64,000 bases of DNA from Macrotrachela quadricornifera. Lineage: Eukaryota > Rotifera > Eurotatoria > Philodinida > Philodinidae. The notes under the pieces are model-generated. The model did not search any database, was not told where the DNA came from, and saw only the letters and a list, made by a program, of their open reading frames with translations. The position numbers and the translations under genes were made by a program. The stretch is taken from assembly GCA_022393335.1 (NCBI GenBank), contig JAJEKB010020467.1, forward strand, positions 179,405-243,404, given 5' to 3'. Below are positions 12,030 through 23,255 of the stretch, piece by piece (position 1 is the stretch's first letter; every line of letters starts with the position of its first letter).

Positions 12030-13103
12030 ATATAAACTATTAAGTGATAATAAAATGAAATGCATAATTGCCCCATTTTTTATGTCACATCAATTACGAT
12101 CCTAATGCTATCAGCTAGTTTTCAAGAGAAAATAGTTTTTATCGAAATTTTATTTTCAATTAGTATAGAAAGATAGAACAAAACACGCCTTATCTGTTTA
12201 TAAAAAAGAATATGTTTTCAAGCGGTCTATTTCAAAATATTGTAGGATGACCACCTATGTTGCAATCTATGTCGCAACTTTTCTAGCAACTGTGTCGCAG
12301 TTATGGTGAAACGATGAGATTAGGTTCACTGCGACGTGGTTGTATTCGCATCTGCGATGCAGTCATCGCAGTTCGTACTCACGTATGAGCATATAAAAAG
12401 AGATGTCGGAAGCACTCTAGCTCATTTTAACTTTTTACAGTGGCAAAGACACTTCATTTATTTTTCTAAAGAATAAAGGTTACTGCCAGGGTGTGCTAAA
12501 TGATCAATAGGAATATTTAATCATTACATGGATAATCATTGATTAATTTATTATCGATTCGAAATTTAACTGATTATTACATAATTATTAAATTAATCAG
12601 TTATTAATTAGATACTCAACGGTAATTACTTATTAGAGCCAGCGACACAATAGAAGACCCCCCTAGAATAAATGACACAAAAGACATATTAGAAGACTCC
12701 CTCTAAAAATCAATTTTCTTTAAAATAATTTCGGCATCTTATTGATTTTTTTTTGTATTTAAGTCTACAATAACAGAAAACTTCAGTATAGACAACATTT
12801 TGTTTCTGTCCTCATAACGACGTGTCAGTTTGGAGTTAGAAAATTTCTAAGAAATAGCTACTGGGAAGCGTCTGTCTATTAAAGATTGTGTTTTCTCATC
12901 GAAAACATATCTTGGAATCATTTTAGTGCACTCTTCAGTTTATTTTGAAAAATTCTTCAGATTCTCTAGTAAAGGATCTCTTCTCCAAAAGAACATTTTC
13001 ATAGTCCCAGGATCCAATGGATGCAGTACACATTTGTGCTTGTAGCATATGAAGAGATTTTTATAAAGTAGTAACGTATTAGGTAAAATACAGTTGTGTA
13101 TTA
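12030..13103. other. intergenic, no gene seen
   Basis: AT-rich; one stretch near 12245-12400 is rich in TCGCA/TGCGA words but shows no clear repeat unit or coding frame. Confidence 0.4.
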
Positions 13104-14614
13104 ATCTGGCCTCGTAGCGTCACTCGATGGAAATATAGGAATATATAGGAATTGACCACCATCAATAATATAGGATTGTCTCGAACTATATAGGAAATAT
13201 ATAGGAACTGATGTTTGCTAAAAAAATATCTTCATTTTATGAAAAACAGCATCATATAGTAACTCTTTCAGAAATGAAAAAAAAGTATTTGTGTTGGATT
13301 AAGTTTCGACTACTGTACTGTTACGGACCTATAACACTATAAATACATTCAAATGCAATAGAAGATGATAAAAAATTAATTTTTTTGTTTATACAATATA
13401 AACTACACCACTTTTCAATACTATTAAAAAATCTGTCATACCTCAAAATATATTTTGAAATATATACAAGTATAAATATGTTTTAATTATACATCACCGC
13501 TGAATCAGTCGTAATTCTTTTATCGTTTCTGTTCTTTTCAACAAATTATATTTGTCATTCACTTCTACATTAATGAACTGTTCTGTATTTTCGATATTTG
13601 TTCGAGCTCGTTTTACTTTCAGTATTATCATCATCAAGTAATCTTGCAACTCTGTCTATATTGAGATGATTTCGTGATTAGGATTCAGTTAAGGCCACTG
13701 TCATTGGCAATGGTTTACTATATATTTTAAAATAGAATGCCCTCCATTGTTTTTTAAATAACTTAAGAATGTCAGCAGCTGGAAATTTGTAGTTTTTACC
13801 AATCGAAAGAAGATATGAGAGCACATTTTTTTCTTCAAGATTGTATAAGACGAAATCATTTTGAAATCGGTCATTTCTGCAAAACAATGCAAGAGTGCAA
13901 GAAAACCATTAGTCGTTCTGATGAAATTTTGGTTTTGGCATGTGATCTAGATAGAAAAACTTTATATCTATGGGTTAAGATATAATTGGAATGACTATCT
14001 TCACAAACCCTAATGTTGAGCGAATTAAATTCGTCTATTTACCTTCACGAAAACTGCGGATTTCTTTGAATTTTTAAGCAAATTGTCTTATATTTTTATC
14101 AGAATCTCGTCTAAATGGCAGACCGTTTTCTACATTTTTTTCAATATTTGGCAGAAATGACTGGTTTTAATATGATTTCGTCTCATGCAATATTGGAGAA
14201 AAAGACGCGCCCCCATTATCTCTTTCGATTGGTGAAAACCACAGATCTGCAGCTGCTAGCATTCTTAAATTATTCACAAAACAGTAGAGGACATTCTATT
14301 TTGAAATGGATAATAGTTGTCTTCATGAAGTTCATGTTTAAAATCTTTTGATTTCATTAATATTACTTCTTTGCCTAATAATAATTGCTTACAGACTTCA
14401 TTTACACAAGCATATTCTGTATTTTCTTCTATTGAATATTTTATTACTGCTTCCTTAACATTGAGATTAAAGAAATGTGACTTTTCGACGAGGAATCTTC
14501 AATTTTTCGAAAAATATAGGAATATAGGAAAAAATCTTGAAATATAGTCCCTTATAGGATTAATTTTAAAAATATAGGAATTATAGGAAATATAGTCCCA
14601 CTACGAGGCCAGAT
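13104..14614. mobile_element. 1.5 kb foldback element, ATCTGGCCTCGTAG ends
   Basis: The termini are ATCTGGCCTCGTAG and its complement CTACGAGGCCAGAT, each followed inward by ATATAGGAA-rich DNA. Inside, 13680-13900 and 14115-14335 are inverted copies of one sequence, each reading as the same short peptide (with MISS/HAI-LEKK and LFRLVKTT) on opposite strands. That suggests two halves of a duplicated, inverted coding scrap. I do not recognise the peptide. No intact transposase. No obvious target duplication. Confidence 0.55.
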
Positions 14615-15656
14615 CATCTGGTATATTTTGATTTTTTTTTATTTAGAACATATTTAGGAGACGAAATATGAAATACAAAGTTCTGCCATCACCTATCACA
14701 ATTCATCAGTTAATAGGTCACATACATCTAGCCTAAAAGAAATGATGGATAACAACAAAGGATAGAACTTCTAAAGCTGAAATTTTTCCTATAATACTAA
14801 ATATGTCTAAGCAATAAAACAAAATATTTGAATCCAAGCTAAAACTTTTAGAAAAAAACAGATGGAAAAAAACTTTTGTAGCGCTCCATTTAGATTATTC
14901 AGTGAAATTGAAACATGTGATCACAAATAAAGATTCTCGATTTGTAACAAAAATTGTCAGTTCCGCTTTTTCTATTACGATCCATCATTAATCTGAAAAA
15001 ACTTTATGTTAATAAAGAGTTTTTTATTTTAATTTAGAAATTGAAACTAGAATGAATTTCGATGAATATGTTTATTTCAATATTAAATTTACTTGTAAAA
15101 TTAACAGTTAAAAATGAATAGTCATTTTCTTTTTTCTTCAAGTCATCATTCAATAAAATCGTACAAACCAATTATCAGAAAATAATAAAGAATTAAATAT
15201 AGGACTCATTAAAACAGTTCTTTTCTGTTTTTCATTTAAAATTATATCGCTTTTTTTTATTACATAATTTCATTTTATCTTTGTGCATACAAGTGCATAA
15301 GTGTTTCACTAAATATTCTCCAAAAAAACTCCTATCAGTATTACACTGAGCACTCGCGTTTTTTTCTGTAAGTTAATCTACAAAGAAAAACTAGTGTGCG
15401 TATTTGTATGCATACACATAAAGTTCTTCAAGTATTCGTACGAGTAACTTGAGTACTCATGCTAACAAATCGTACTCTCTTGATGTATAGTTTCACTAGA
15501 GCATTGTGAATTAACTTGCCATTTTTACTGGTTAGTTAAATTATTTATAACTATGAAAGTTACAATATTTGAACGTTTAAATTGTCACTCTCAACATTCG
15601 TATTTTTTTCTAGATTCTAATCATAGGATATTCATTGTTGATAGGAATCGTGCAAC
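14615..15656. promoter_or_regulatory. upstream region of the NRPS gene
   Basis: AT-rich DNA before the NRPS start codon. The part at about 15020-15500 has a diverged duplicate at 62270-62660 (shared words include CATTTAAAAT, AAATATTCT, and GTACTCTCTTGATG against GCACTCTCCTGATG). No promoter motif can be named. A polypyrimidine-AG at about 15600-15614 could be the acceptor of a 5' UTR intron. Role in expression is inference from position only. Confidence 0.35.
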
Positions 15657-18600
15657 ATGACGTCTTTCTTTTATTTATTGCATCGTCTCGTTAATACTGC
15701 TCAAATGAATCCTCAAAAGATAGCCGTATCGCTGGAAGATCAAGCATGGACATACAGCGAACTAATCGAATACATCAAACGGGTAACAAGTCGTCTACAT
15801 CATTTGAATATTGTTCAAGGGCAAATTATCTATCAATTTGTTGAACGCAGTTTTGAGATGATTTGCGGGTTCTTTGGCATCATGTACGCTGGTGGTGTAT
15901 ATTGTTCATTAAATCCAACAGAACCATCTGAGCGTCTTGCTGTGCTTCTCGAACAAATGCAAGGTCAATATGTTCTAGTACATATGAAAACTCGTAATGA
16001 GTTTCCATCATCAGCTGTTAGGCATATAATTCTATTGGATGATGTTCTTCGTCCATCGTTTAGTGTTGAAGACATGGATGATCTTCCAATTTGCAGTGGG
16101 TGGGGTCCTGCATACATCATCTTTACTTCAGGTACAACTGGACGACCAAAAATAATTGTTCATACTCATAGATCTTTTTCGGCATGCATTAATGCTTATG
16201 TTCATTGGGATCTTGGTGTATATACAATTCGTGATCTAGTTCTGCAAGTTGCTACCTGTTCATGGGTCTTACATTTGTTAGAAATTCCATTGGCACTGGT
16301 AGTTGGTGGTGGCCTTGTGCTTTTGCGACCAGGTGGTCATATGGATATGGCTTATTTTTCTCGAACTTTGATTCGTCAACAAGTAACGACACTTACAATC
16401 GGTCCTAGTATAATTCGAGCTTTGACCGACTATCTCGAAATGAGCCGACGATTTGAAGCATTGAAGTTTGTGCGCAATCTTTGCATAACAGGTGATTATG
16501 AACTTTTTTATTTGCTCTCAGAATTGTTTGTTTTTTTACTTTTTTTGATGTTATTTAGGTGAAGCGATAAAGTCAGAACAATTGGCCAGATTTCATGATT
16601 TCTTGAGTTCATCCAGCGCTCAAGTTTGTCTCCTATATGGTATGTCTGAATGCAATACTGCCATTGGATGTCGACTGGTTGATATCAATGATACAATTAT
16701 TCCTCTGGGTTATCCGTTACCAAACGTTCGATGTTTGCTCATCGATGAACAAGGTCATTTACTTAATAATGTACACAACCCAAGTGAAATTGGTCAAATT
16801 TATATAGGAGGTTAGTAATATTCATTTTGATCATTATCATAGATTGATTTTCGACTTGTTAATAGGATTGACACCATTTAATTGCTATTTAAATGATCCA
16901 GAGCGTACTGCTAATACGTTTATCACTATTGACAATCAAGTTTATATGAAGACAGGTGATTTAGCACGATATAATGCACGAGGTGAATTCGTACATGCTG
17001 GACGTATCGATTTTCAAATTAAAATTCGAGGTCAACGTGTGGAAACCATTGAAATTGAAAATACAATTATAAATTGGTCTCGTAATAAGATCTCTCATTG
17101 TCTTGTCACCAAACATCCACAAAACGATGATCTACTCATTGCTTATATAATCTCAAATGATTTCGAGCTTGACATTGGAGAAATTAGAGATTATTGCAAT
17201 AAATACCTTCGTCAATATATGGTACCATCTTATTTTGTTATACTTGATAAATTTCCACTCAATGTCAATGGAAAAGTTGATAGAAAACAACTTCCACTAC
17301 CATCATTACGCTATGACATTCCTAATGAATGTAATCTAATTGAAAATCAACCAATGTCAGAATTAGAAAAAAAAATACATAATTTGTGGTGTTCTACATT
17401 AAAACTTGATGTTATTCCTCGTTATATAAATTATTTTGCATTAGGTGGTTCATCTCTCTCATTGATACAACTTTTCAATTATTATCAATTTTATTTCGCT
17501 CCCGATAAAGAACTCAACGTAATTGATTTTTTTACTATTCCAACTGTAACTAAACATGTTAAGCTCTTAACGAATAGTCAGACAAAAACAAACACTGTTT
17601 GGAATCCACTTCATTTAGTACAAGGTATGATCTCTCTAAAAAAAATCATTCGAATCTAATTATTTGGTGTCTTATAGACAAAATCTTTGACATTTTTTAT
17701 GATAGAATGTTGATAAGTTCAATAAGGATCTTGCACAGATTAGCTCTTCTTCTTGCGGAATGACTAATTCCCAGAAAAAAAAGTAATTCAAATCAGAAAC
17801 CGATTCAAAAACAATCACATATTCTGATAGAAACACTAAGCCATCATTGCCAATGACATTGATAAGACTTGAACAAAGATCCCTTAAAGATTCTGAGCAG
17901 TTTTATATTGTTTTTAGACTTGAATCTTGTCAAGATTTTAATAACTCATAATTGAAAAAAAAGTTTTCAATTAATATGTTACAGAATTTTACCAGAGATG
18001 TCCATCGCGGTTGGGAATCTGCTGCTGCCGCGTCGCGACGATAATCAAAGAGAGCTACCCACGCCGCAGCCGCGATGGTACTTTTAAAAACTTTTGGATT
18101 TTCAATGCTGTGATTGGTTTAAACTATAGGTGCTCCTTCCAGTCGATCAGATTCACCAAGCCTTATCATGCAGCATACATCAATATCGAGATTCTGTGTA
18201 AATTCCTGAATTTTTGAAATTTCTTTCATAAAAATGCTGCCACCGCCGCGCCGCTGCCGCGACGGTATTATAAAAATTGCTGTCACGCCGCACCGCTGCC
18301 GTGGCGACATTATAAAAATCTCTACCGCACCGCTGCCGCCACCGCCATCGCGGTAGCGGTAGCGCCGCGATGGACATCTCTGAATTTTACTAAAAAACAC
18401 TTCCTGAAGAATCTCATCGAATTTATTGTATAGAACAAAGGAGAAATAAACACAATATGGATTTTTATACTTTCAGTTTACGAGTCGACCATCTTATCCG
18501 ACTGGATTATGTTATATCATTCAGTTTAAAAAGTATACTTCTATTTTTTATTTATAAAGTATAAATAAACGGTGAGAACAATTGTTATCAGACCATTTGT

Positions 18601-21600
18601 CTATAACTAGAAATGAATGGTTAATGAAAAAATTAGCGCAATCATTTAAGTAATGTTAATATTTTAGTTTAGACTAACGAGGAATGATCCCCAACTGACA
18701 AATCGCTTTTGGGTTCGGTCTCTGTGCATAAGGTAGACCTCAGTGAGGTATGAAAAACCCCAAAAGGATGAGTGCTGCTAGGCCTTCTGTCCAGAGTTAT
18801 AGGCAATTTACTGGAATTTGAGCCTATGACATAAATACTTAGGTCAGTCCAAAAGTAGTTGCGGAGCTATAGTAAATCTTTATTGAAAGCTCTAATAACT
18901 TTTTTTTTATCCAGTTTGATAGAGAAAAGAAAGCTGTATTTTTCTATGCTACTTGATCACTATTCATTTAATATTATGGTAATAAAATTTTGATAAAATC
19001 TATTTTTGTTGAGAATCAGCTGGTAGTATTAGGTGTTAATGAGTGGAGCACTTTTGCACTTCAATTTACTATTTTTAATTATGGTGTATTAAAAAAACGA
19101 AATATACCACAAGATGCAGCGTGAAAAGCTCTACAATTTACAAAAAAGAACTATAGACAGATGATATGAGCAAAAACGAATACAGCTCTTAGCAAGAAAA
19201 AAGATCGTGCTTTCATAACTTCGAAATTTTGTCGCTCGAAGTTTTGCTTGTTTCGAAAACAAAAGGGTGCAATTATAAAATAAGTGACCCTTTATAAATT
19301 GTAGAGCTTTTCACGCTGCATCTTGTAGTATATTTCACTTTTTTAATACAACGCATTAAACGATAATAAAATGATAAAATTAAATTCTACTTTTGGACTG
19401 ACCTAAGTATTTATGTCATAGGCTCAAATTCCAGTAAATTGCCTATAACTCTGGACAGAAGGCCTTGCAGCACTCATCCTTTTGGGGTTTTTCATACCTC
19501 ACTGAGGTCTACCTTATGCACAGAGACCGAACCCAAAAGCGATTTGCCAGTTGGGGATCATTCCTCGTTAGATAAGTTTCTCTACATTTGAACATAAAAA
19601 CGATTTCTACAAGATTAATGCTAAATAGACGCTTACTAAATGAAATTTATAAAACTATAAAATTAAGAAATTGTCAACCAAATGTGCTGTAAACAGTAGA
19701 AGTATTCCTACTCATATTAACTAGTAATAACTTGAATTAAATGAGTTTGATTATTGCATAAAAATTGAATAATTTCTTTTGTCATTGTTTAACTGGAAGA
19801 AAATTAAGGCTTCGAGTTTGTGATATGATATATACGAGATTCATAGGAAAATTTAACAGTTAAATTCTGTGTCATTTTCTTACAAATTACTCTTATAACT
19901 ATTCATCATTATAACGGGTGGGCCATAAAGAATTGCCCTCTTAGTATTTTTAAGATTTCTCCTTTATTGTTCCTGTCATTAAAAATCTTTTTTTTCTCAA
20001 AAGATAGCACTTAAAATTCTCTACAAACCATATATAACTAGATTCTAACAATGTTTTAGATATATTTAAAAATAGTTGAAAACTAAAGACGTACAGAACC
20101 TATCAAATGTAACTGGTTGGACATAATGAATAGGCGTGCTTGCACCTAATGTTTTTATTACTTCGCCCTATTTAAGAACAAAATACAGCAAAAGGTGCGG
20201 CGCGAGAAGCTCTACAATTTACATAAAACCGTTTGTTTTGTAGTTGCGCTTTTTATTTTTAAAGTGGATGAAATTTTGAATGATAAAATTGTAACCTGGG
20301 AAAAATATTTTTTTTCTGTTACAAGATGAATTCGTTTTTTCTTATTTCATCTTCTTCATACCTCATATGTTTTACTTTTTTTTAAACAAGAGACACCAGA
20401 AGATGCAGCATGAAAAGCTCTACAATTTATGAAGAAGAAATTATAAAAGAGGGAAATTAAAAAACAAATTCATTTCGTACCAAAAAAATATTTCATTTTT
20501 GCGTGGTCGACATTTTATCACGAAAAATTTTGTCTGTCTTGAAAACAAAGCAGCGCATTTATAAAATAAGGGATCGTATTTAACTTGTAGAGCTTTTCAC
20601 GCTGCATCTTTTGGTATATTTTTTTTCTTAAATAAGGGGAAGTAAGTGATGAAAACATGGGATGGAAAGTACAACCAGTCATTATGTCCAACCCGTTACA
20701 TTTACCGCTTTTTGTGCGTCTCTAGTTTTGAGCTATTTTTAAATATATCTAAAACAGTTTTGCAATCTGGTTATATATGGTTTTGTCGAGAATTTCAAGC
20801 GCTATCTTTTGAGAAAAAAAAAGATTTTTAATGATACAAACAATAGAGGAGAAATCTTTAAAATACTAAGAAGGCAATTCTTGATGGCCCACCCGTTAGA
20901 TTTTAATATATATTTTTTTCATTCGTAGGTCCTGCTTCTTATGCTCAAGAAAGCATTTGGCTTGCTGAGCAGACACGTTTTATCCAACAAACACCTTCTG
21001 TATCTCCTTACAATTTGACTAATATTTATCATATTGATTCAGGACTTTTTTCAATCAAACGGTGTCTGGAAACCATTGATTTCATTGTCACTCGTCATAC
21101 AGTATTTCGCACGCGACTCAGATTTAATACTGAACGTCGTTATTTAGAGCAATCTATTATTGAAACCAAATCATTTGATCGACGACCTTACCAAGTTCTT
21201 ATCAGTACAGTACAAAACGAACAAGAATGTAAAGCATTAACATTCAAAGAAACTATAATGTCGCTTGATGACTGTGTTTTTCGATGTCATTTCATTCGAT
21301 ATAATCACACCAATAAAGATACATTGAAACAAGGTGATTTCGTTATATTTACCTTCTATCATGGAGTATTTGATGGCACAGCTGTGCGCTTAGTTTTGAA
21401 TGAATTTATACAAGTATATTCTGGTAATTATAATCTTCAAACACCTGGTCTTCAATATATTGACTACTCTACTTATGAACGCTCAGATATGGATATGAAT
21501 GCAGCAAAAGACTATTGGCGTGAAGCTCTTCAAGGTTATTCATGGGATCGTCAGCTTGATCTACATTATGATTTTGGTGTACCAATTAATGCTCGTCGGT

Positions 21601-22724
21601 CTGGACGATGTTGGTCTGTTTTAACTGATATGCCTTCCGAGATCAGTGAAGCAATATTAAATCGAGCTAAAGAACTTCATGTTACTTTATTACAATTAAT
21701 GTTGACTTGTTTCTATATTTTTCTTGCTCAGCTTTCTCCTTACAATCAAGACGTTTGTGTGGCTACTGCAATTGAAAATCGATATCGACCAGAACTCGAA
21801 AACATGATTGGTATGCTCGCTAATATACTACCTTGTCGAGTAACTTTTGATGCTTCATCAACTTCAACAGTAACATTCATTGATTTATTGCATAAAGTCC
21901 AAAATAATCTAGCCAATATGATTCAATATGGATATATGCCTTACTTGGAATTACTTGAATTACATCGTCTACCAAGCTCCAATCTTCAGTCACCATTTCT
22001 TCATGCATACTTGTCAGTTTTTACATCGATGGACCGCATGTATCTCGATACAAACCAATTAAATTTGATCTCATCATCATCCAATCAAGAGAATTGCTCT
22101 TTATCAGAATATAAAGAAGTAACTGTTCCTGAAGATGAGAATATTTTTGCATTTCCGAACATGTTTGATATAGACCTTACGTTTCATATCAATATTGAGA
22201 AGAAAGAAATAAAGTTCTGGTTCGATTATTCGACCGATTTATTTACCTACACTACAATCAATATGTTAGCAAAACGATTCACCTGTTTATTTGCTGATTT
22301 GTTTGTATCAACATCATTACAACAATTAAAGACTACACCATTAGTGAAGTTAATATCTATGGCAAAGGAGCCGATTAACAGAGAGATAAATAAACATCAG
22401 GTATGTATAGTTAAACTCAATTATTCTTCATCAGTAGCATTCTCTATATAATGTCATACATTTCAGAAACAATTAGATCAATCGACAAAAATACTCACAC
22501 CACTTGAAGAACATATTAAAGCAATTTATTCTCGTGTTCTTGAAACAGAACATATTGATATCAATAGATCATTCTTTGAACAAGGTGGTACATCAATGAA
22601 AGCATTGCAGGCTATATATTTGCTGCAAGAAAATCCTATGACAACCACAGTTGATGCTAATCTATTCTTTGCCACTCATTCGGTCATCCAACTTGCACAA
22701 ACTATTGAAGCAAGTCATCTCTAA
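15657..22724 (+). CDS. non-ribosomal peptide synthetase, A-T-C-T, five exons
   Basis: Exons 15657-16491, 16559-16810, 16866-17624, 20929-22400 and 22467-22724 join in frame to 1,191 codons plus stop. Residues 1 to about 510 form an adenylation domain: TSGTTGRPK (157-165), YGMSE, YMKTGDL, GRIDFQIKIRG and NVNGKVDRK with the A10 lysine at 499. A carrier domain follows (LGGSSL, attachment Ser 559). A condensation domain spans about 617-1060 (SYAQESIWLAEQ; YHGVFDG at 759-765, His 760 being the second, catalytic position of HHxxxDG). A second carrier follows (GGTSM, Ser 1149). No thioesterase or reductase domain. The family activates an acid as adenylate, tethers it as thioester and condenses it. 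Val 204 replaces the Asp that normally holds the alpha-amino group. Introns 1, 2 and 4 are 55-67 bp; intron 3 is 3,304 bp and full of MITEs. The start follows in-frame stops. Probably horizontally acquired, then intronised. Confidence 0.88.
17993..18382. mobile_element. 390 bp GC-rich hAT-type MITE in NRPS intron 3
   Basis: The ends are CAGAGATGTCCATCGCGG and its exact complement, and both sides carry the perfect 8 bp duplication AATTTTAC (17985-17992 and 18383-18390). The 8 bp duplication and CAGRGATG end are hallmarks of hAT elements. The interior is full of GCCGC/GCGGC words, far more GC-rich than the surroundings. No complete transposase; frames across it are composition artefacts. Confidence 0.85.
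18674..19571. mobile_element. three-layer palindromic element in NRPS intron 3
   Basis: Outer ends CTAACGAGGAATGATCC and complement pair over about 165 bp (18674-18840 with 19405-19571). Inside lies a second pair, GGTCAGTCCAAAAGTAG and complement (18841-19404). Inside that is a third pair carrying GATGCAGCGTGAAAAGCTC and its complement (19087-19350). Each layer looks like one palindromic MITE inserted in the centre of another. Non-coding. Part of the outer arm belongs to a family also seen at 43.2 and 61.4 kb. Confidence 0.7.
19912..20898. mobile_element. 987 bp palindromic element near the NRPS exon 4 acceptor
   Basis: Starts TAACGGGTGGGCCAT and ends with its complement, with arms of about 190 bp. 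A second pair, GTAACTGGTTGGACATAATG and near complement, sits at 20109 and 20699. The centre has three copies of the GATGCAGCRTGAAAAGCTC motif (about 20190 plus, 20400 plus, 20585 minus). Its right end is only about 30 bp before the exon 4 acceptor at 20927-20928, yet the splice site and reading phase are preserved. Confidence 0.7.
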
Positions 22725-23255
22725 AATGAGACACAAGCGCACATATTTTTCATTACTCATTAACATTGAACAGTTATTTAAAGTTTACGAATACTATTTC
22801 AATACAATTTTTTTCATAATTATCCATTATTAAAGTAACGATAACAAGGGTTTTTTTTATTATGCTTGGTTATTTCATTTGTGACGCTCGGGAGCGCTTA
22901 CAAATCATAGAAAAAGAAAAAGGATACATAAAAAGAGGGGAAATAGCACTGCGTACTTTAGTAGTTTATGTTTGCATCTAAAAGGCAACACTTGTTCATG
23001 CAACTAAGAAACTGGAGATTTTATTTCATCGATAAGGGGAAGGGAAGGGATATGTTAGAAAGAGGTTAAGAGTTAAATGTTGGAGACAAAATCAAGCCAA
23101 ATGCCAAGCAATGACTTATGATTTTTTAAAAGTCTTTTTACTCGTTTTCGTTGGAAATAATGACCTAATCAATCCTTCTTCGTCTTCTTGAAATTTATCC
23201 AAAAGGCAACGTCATCAAAAAAAGGTGAAGTCGAAAGATCAGATTTATACATTTT

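Noticed and set aside
17157..17339. Additional frame inside NRPS exon 3
   Set aside because: Shadow of the A-domain frame.
18119..18400. Arg/Gly-rich frames on the minus strand
   Set aside because: Composition artefact of the GC-rich hAT MITE.
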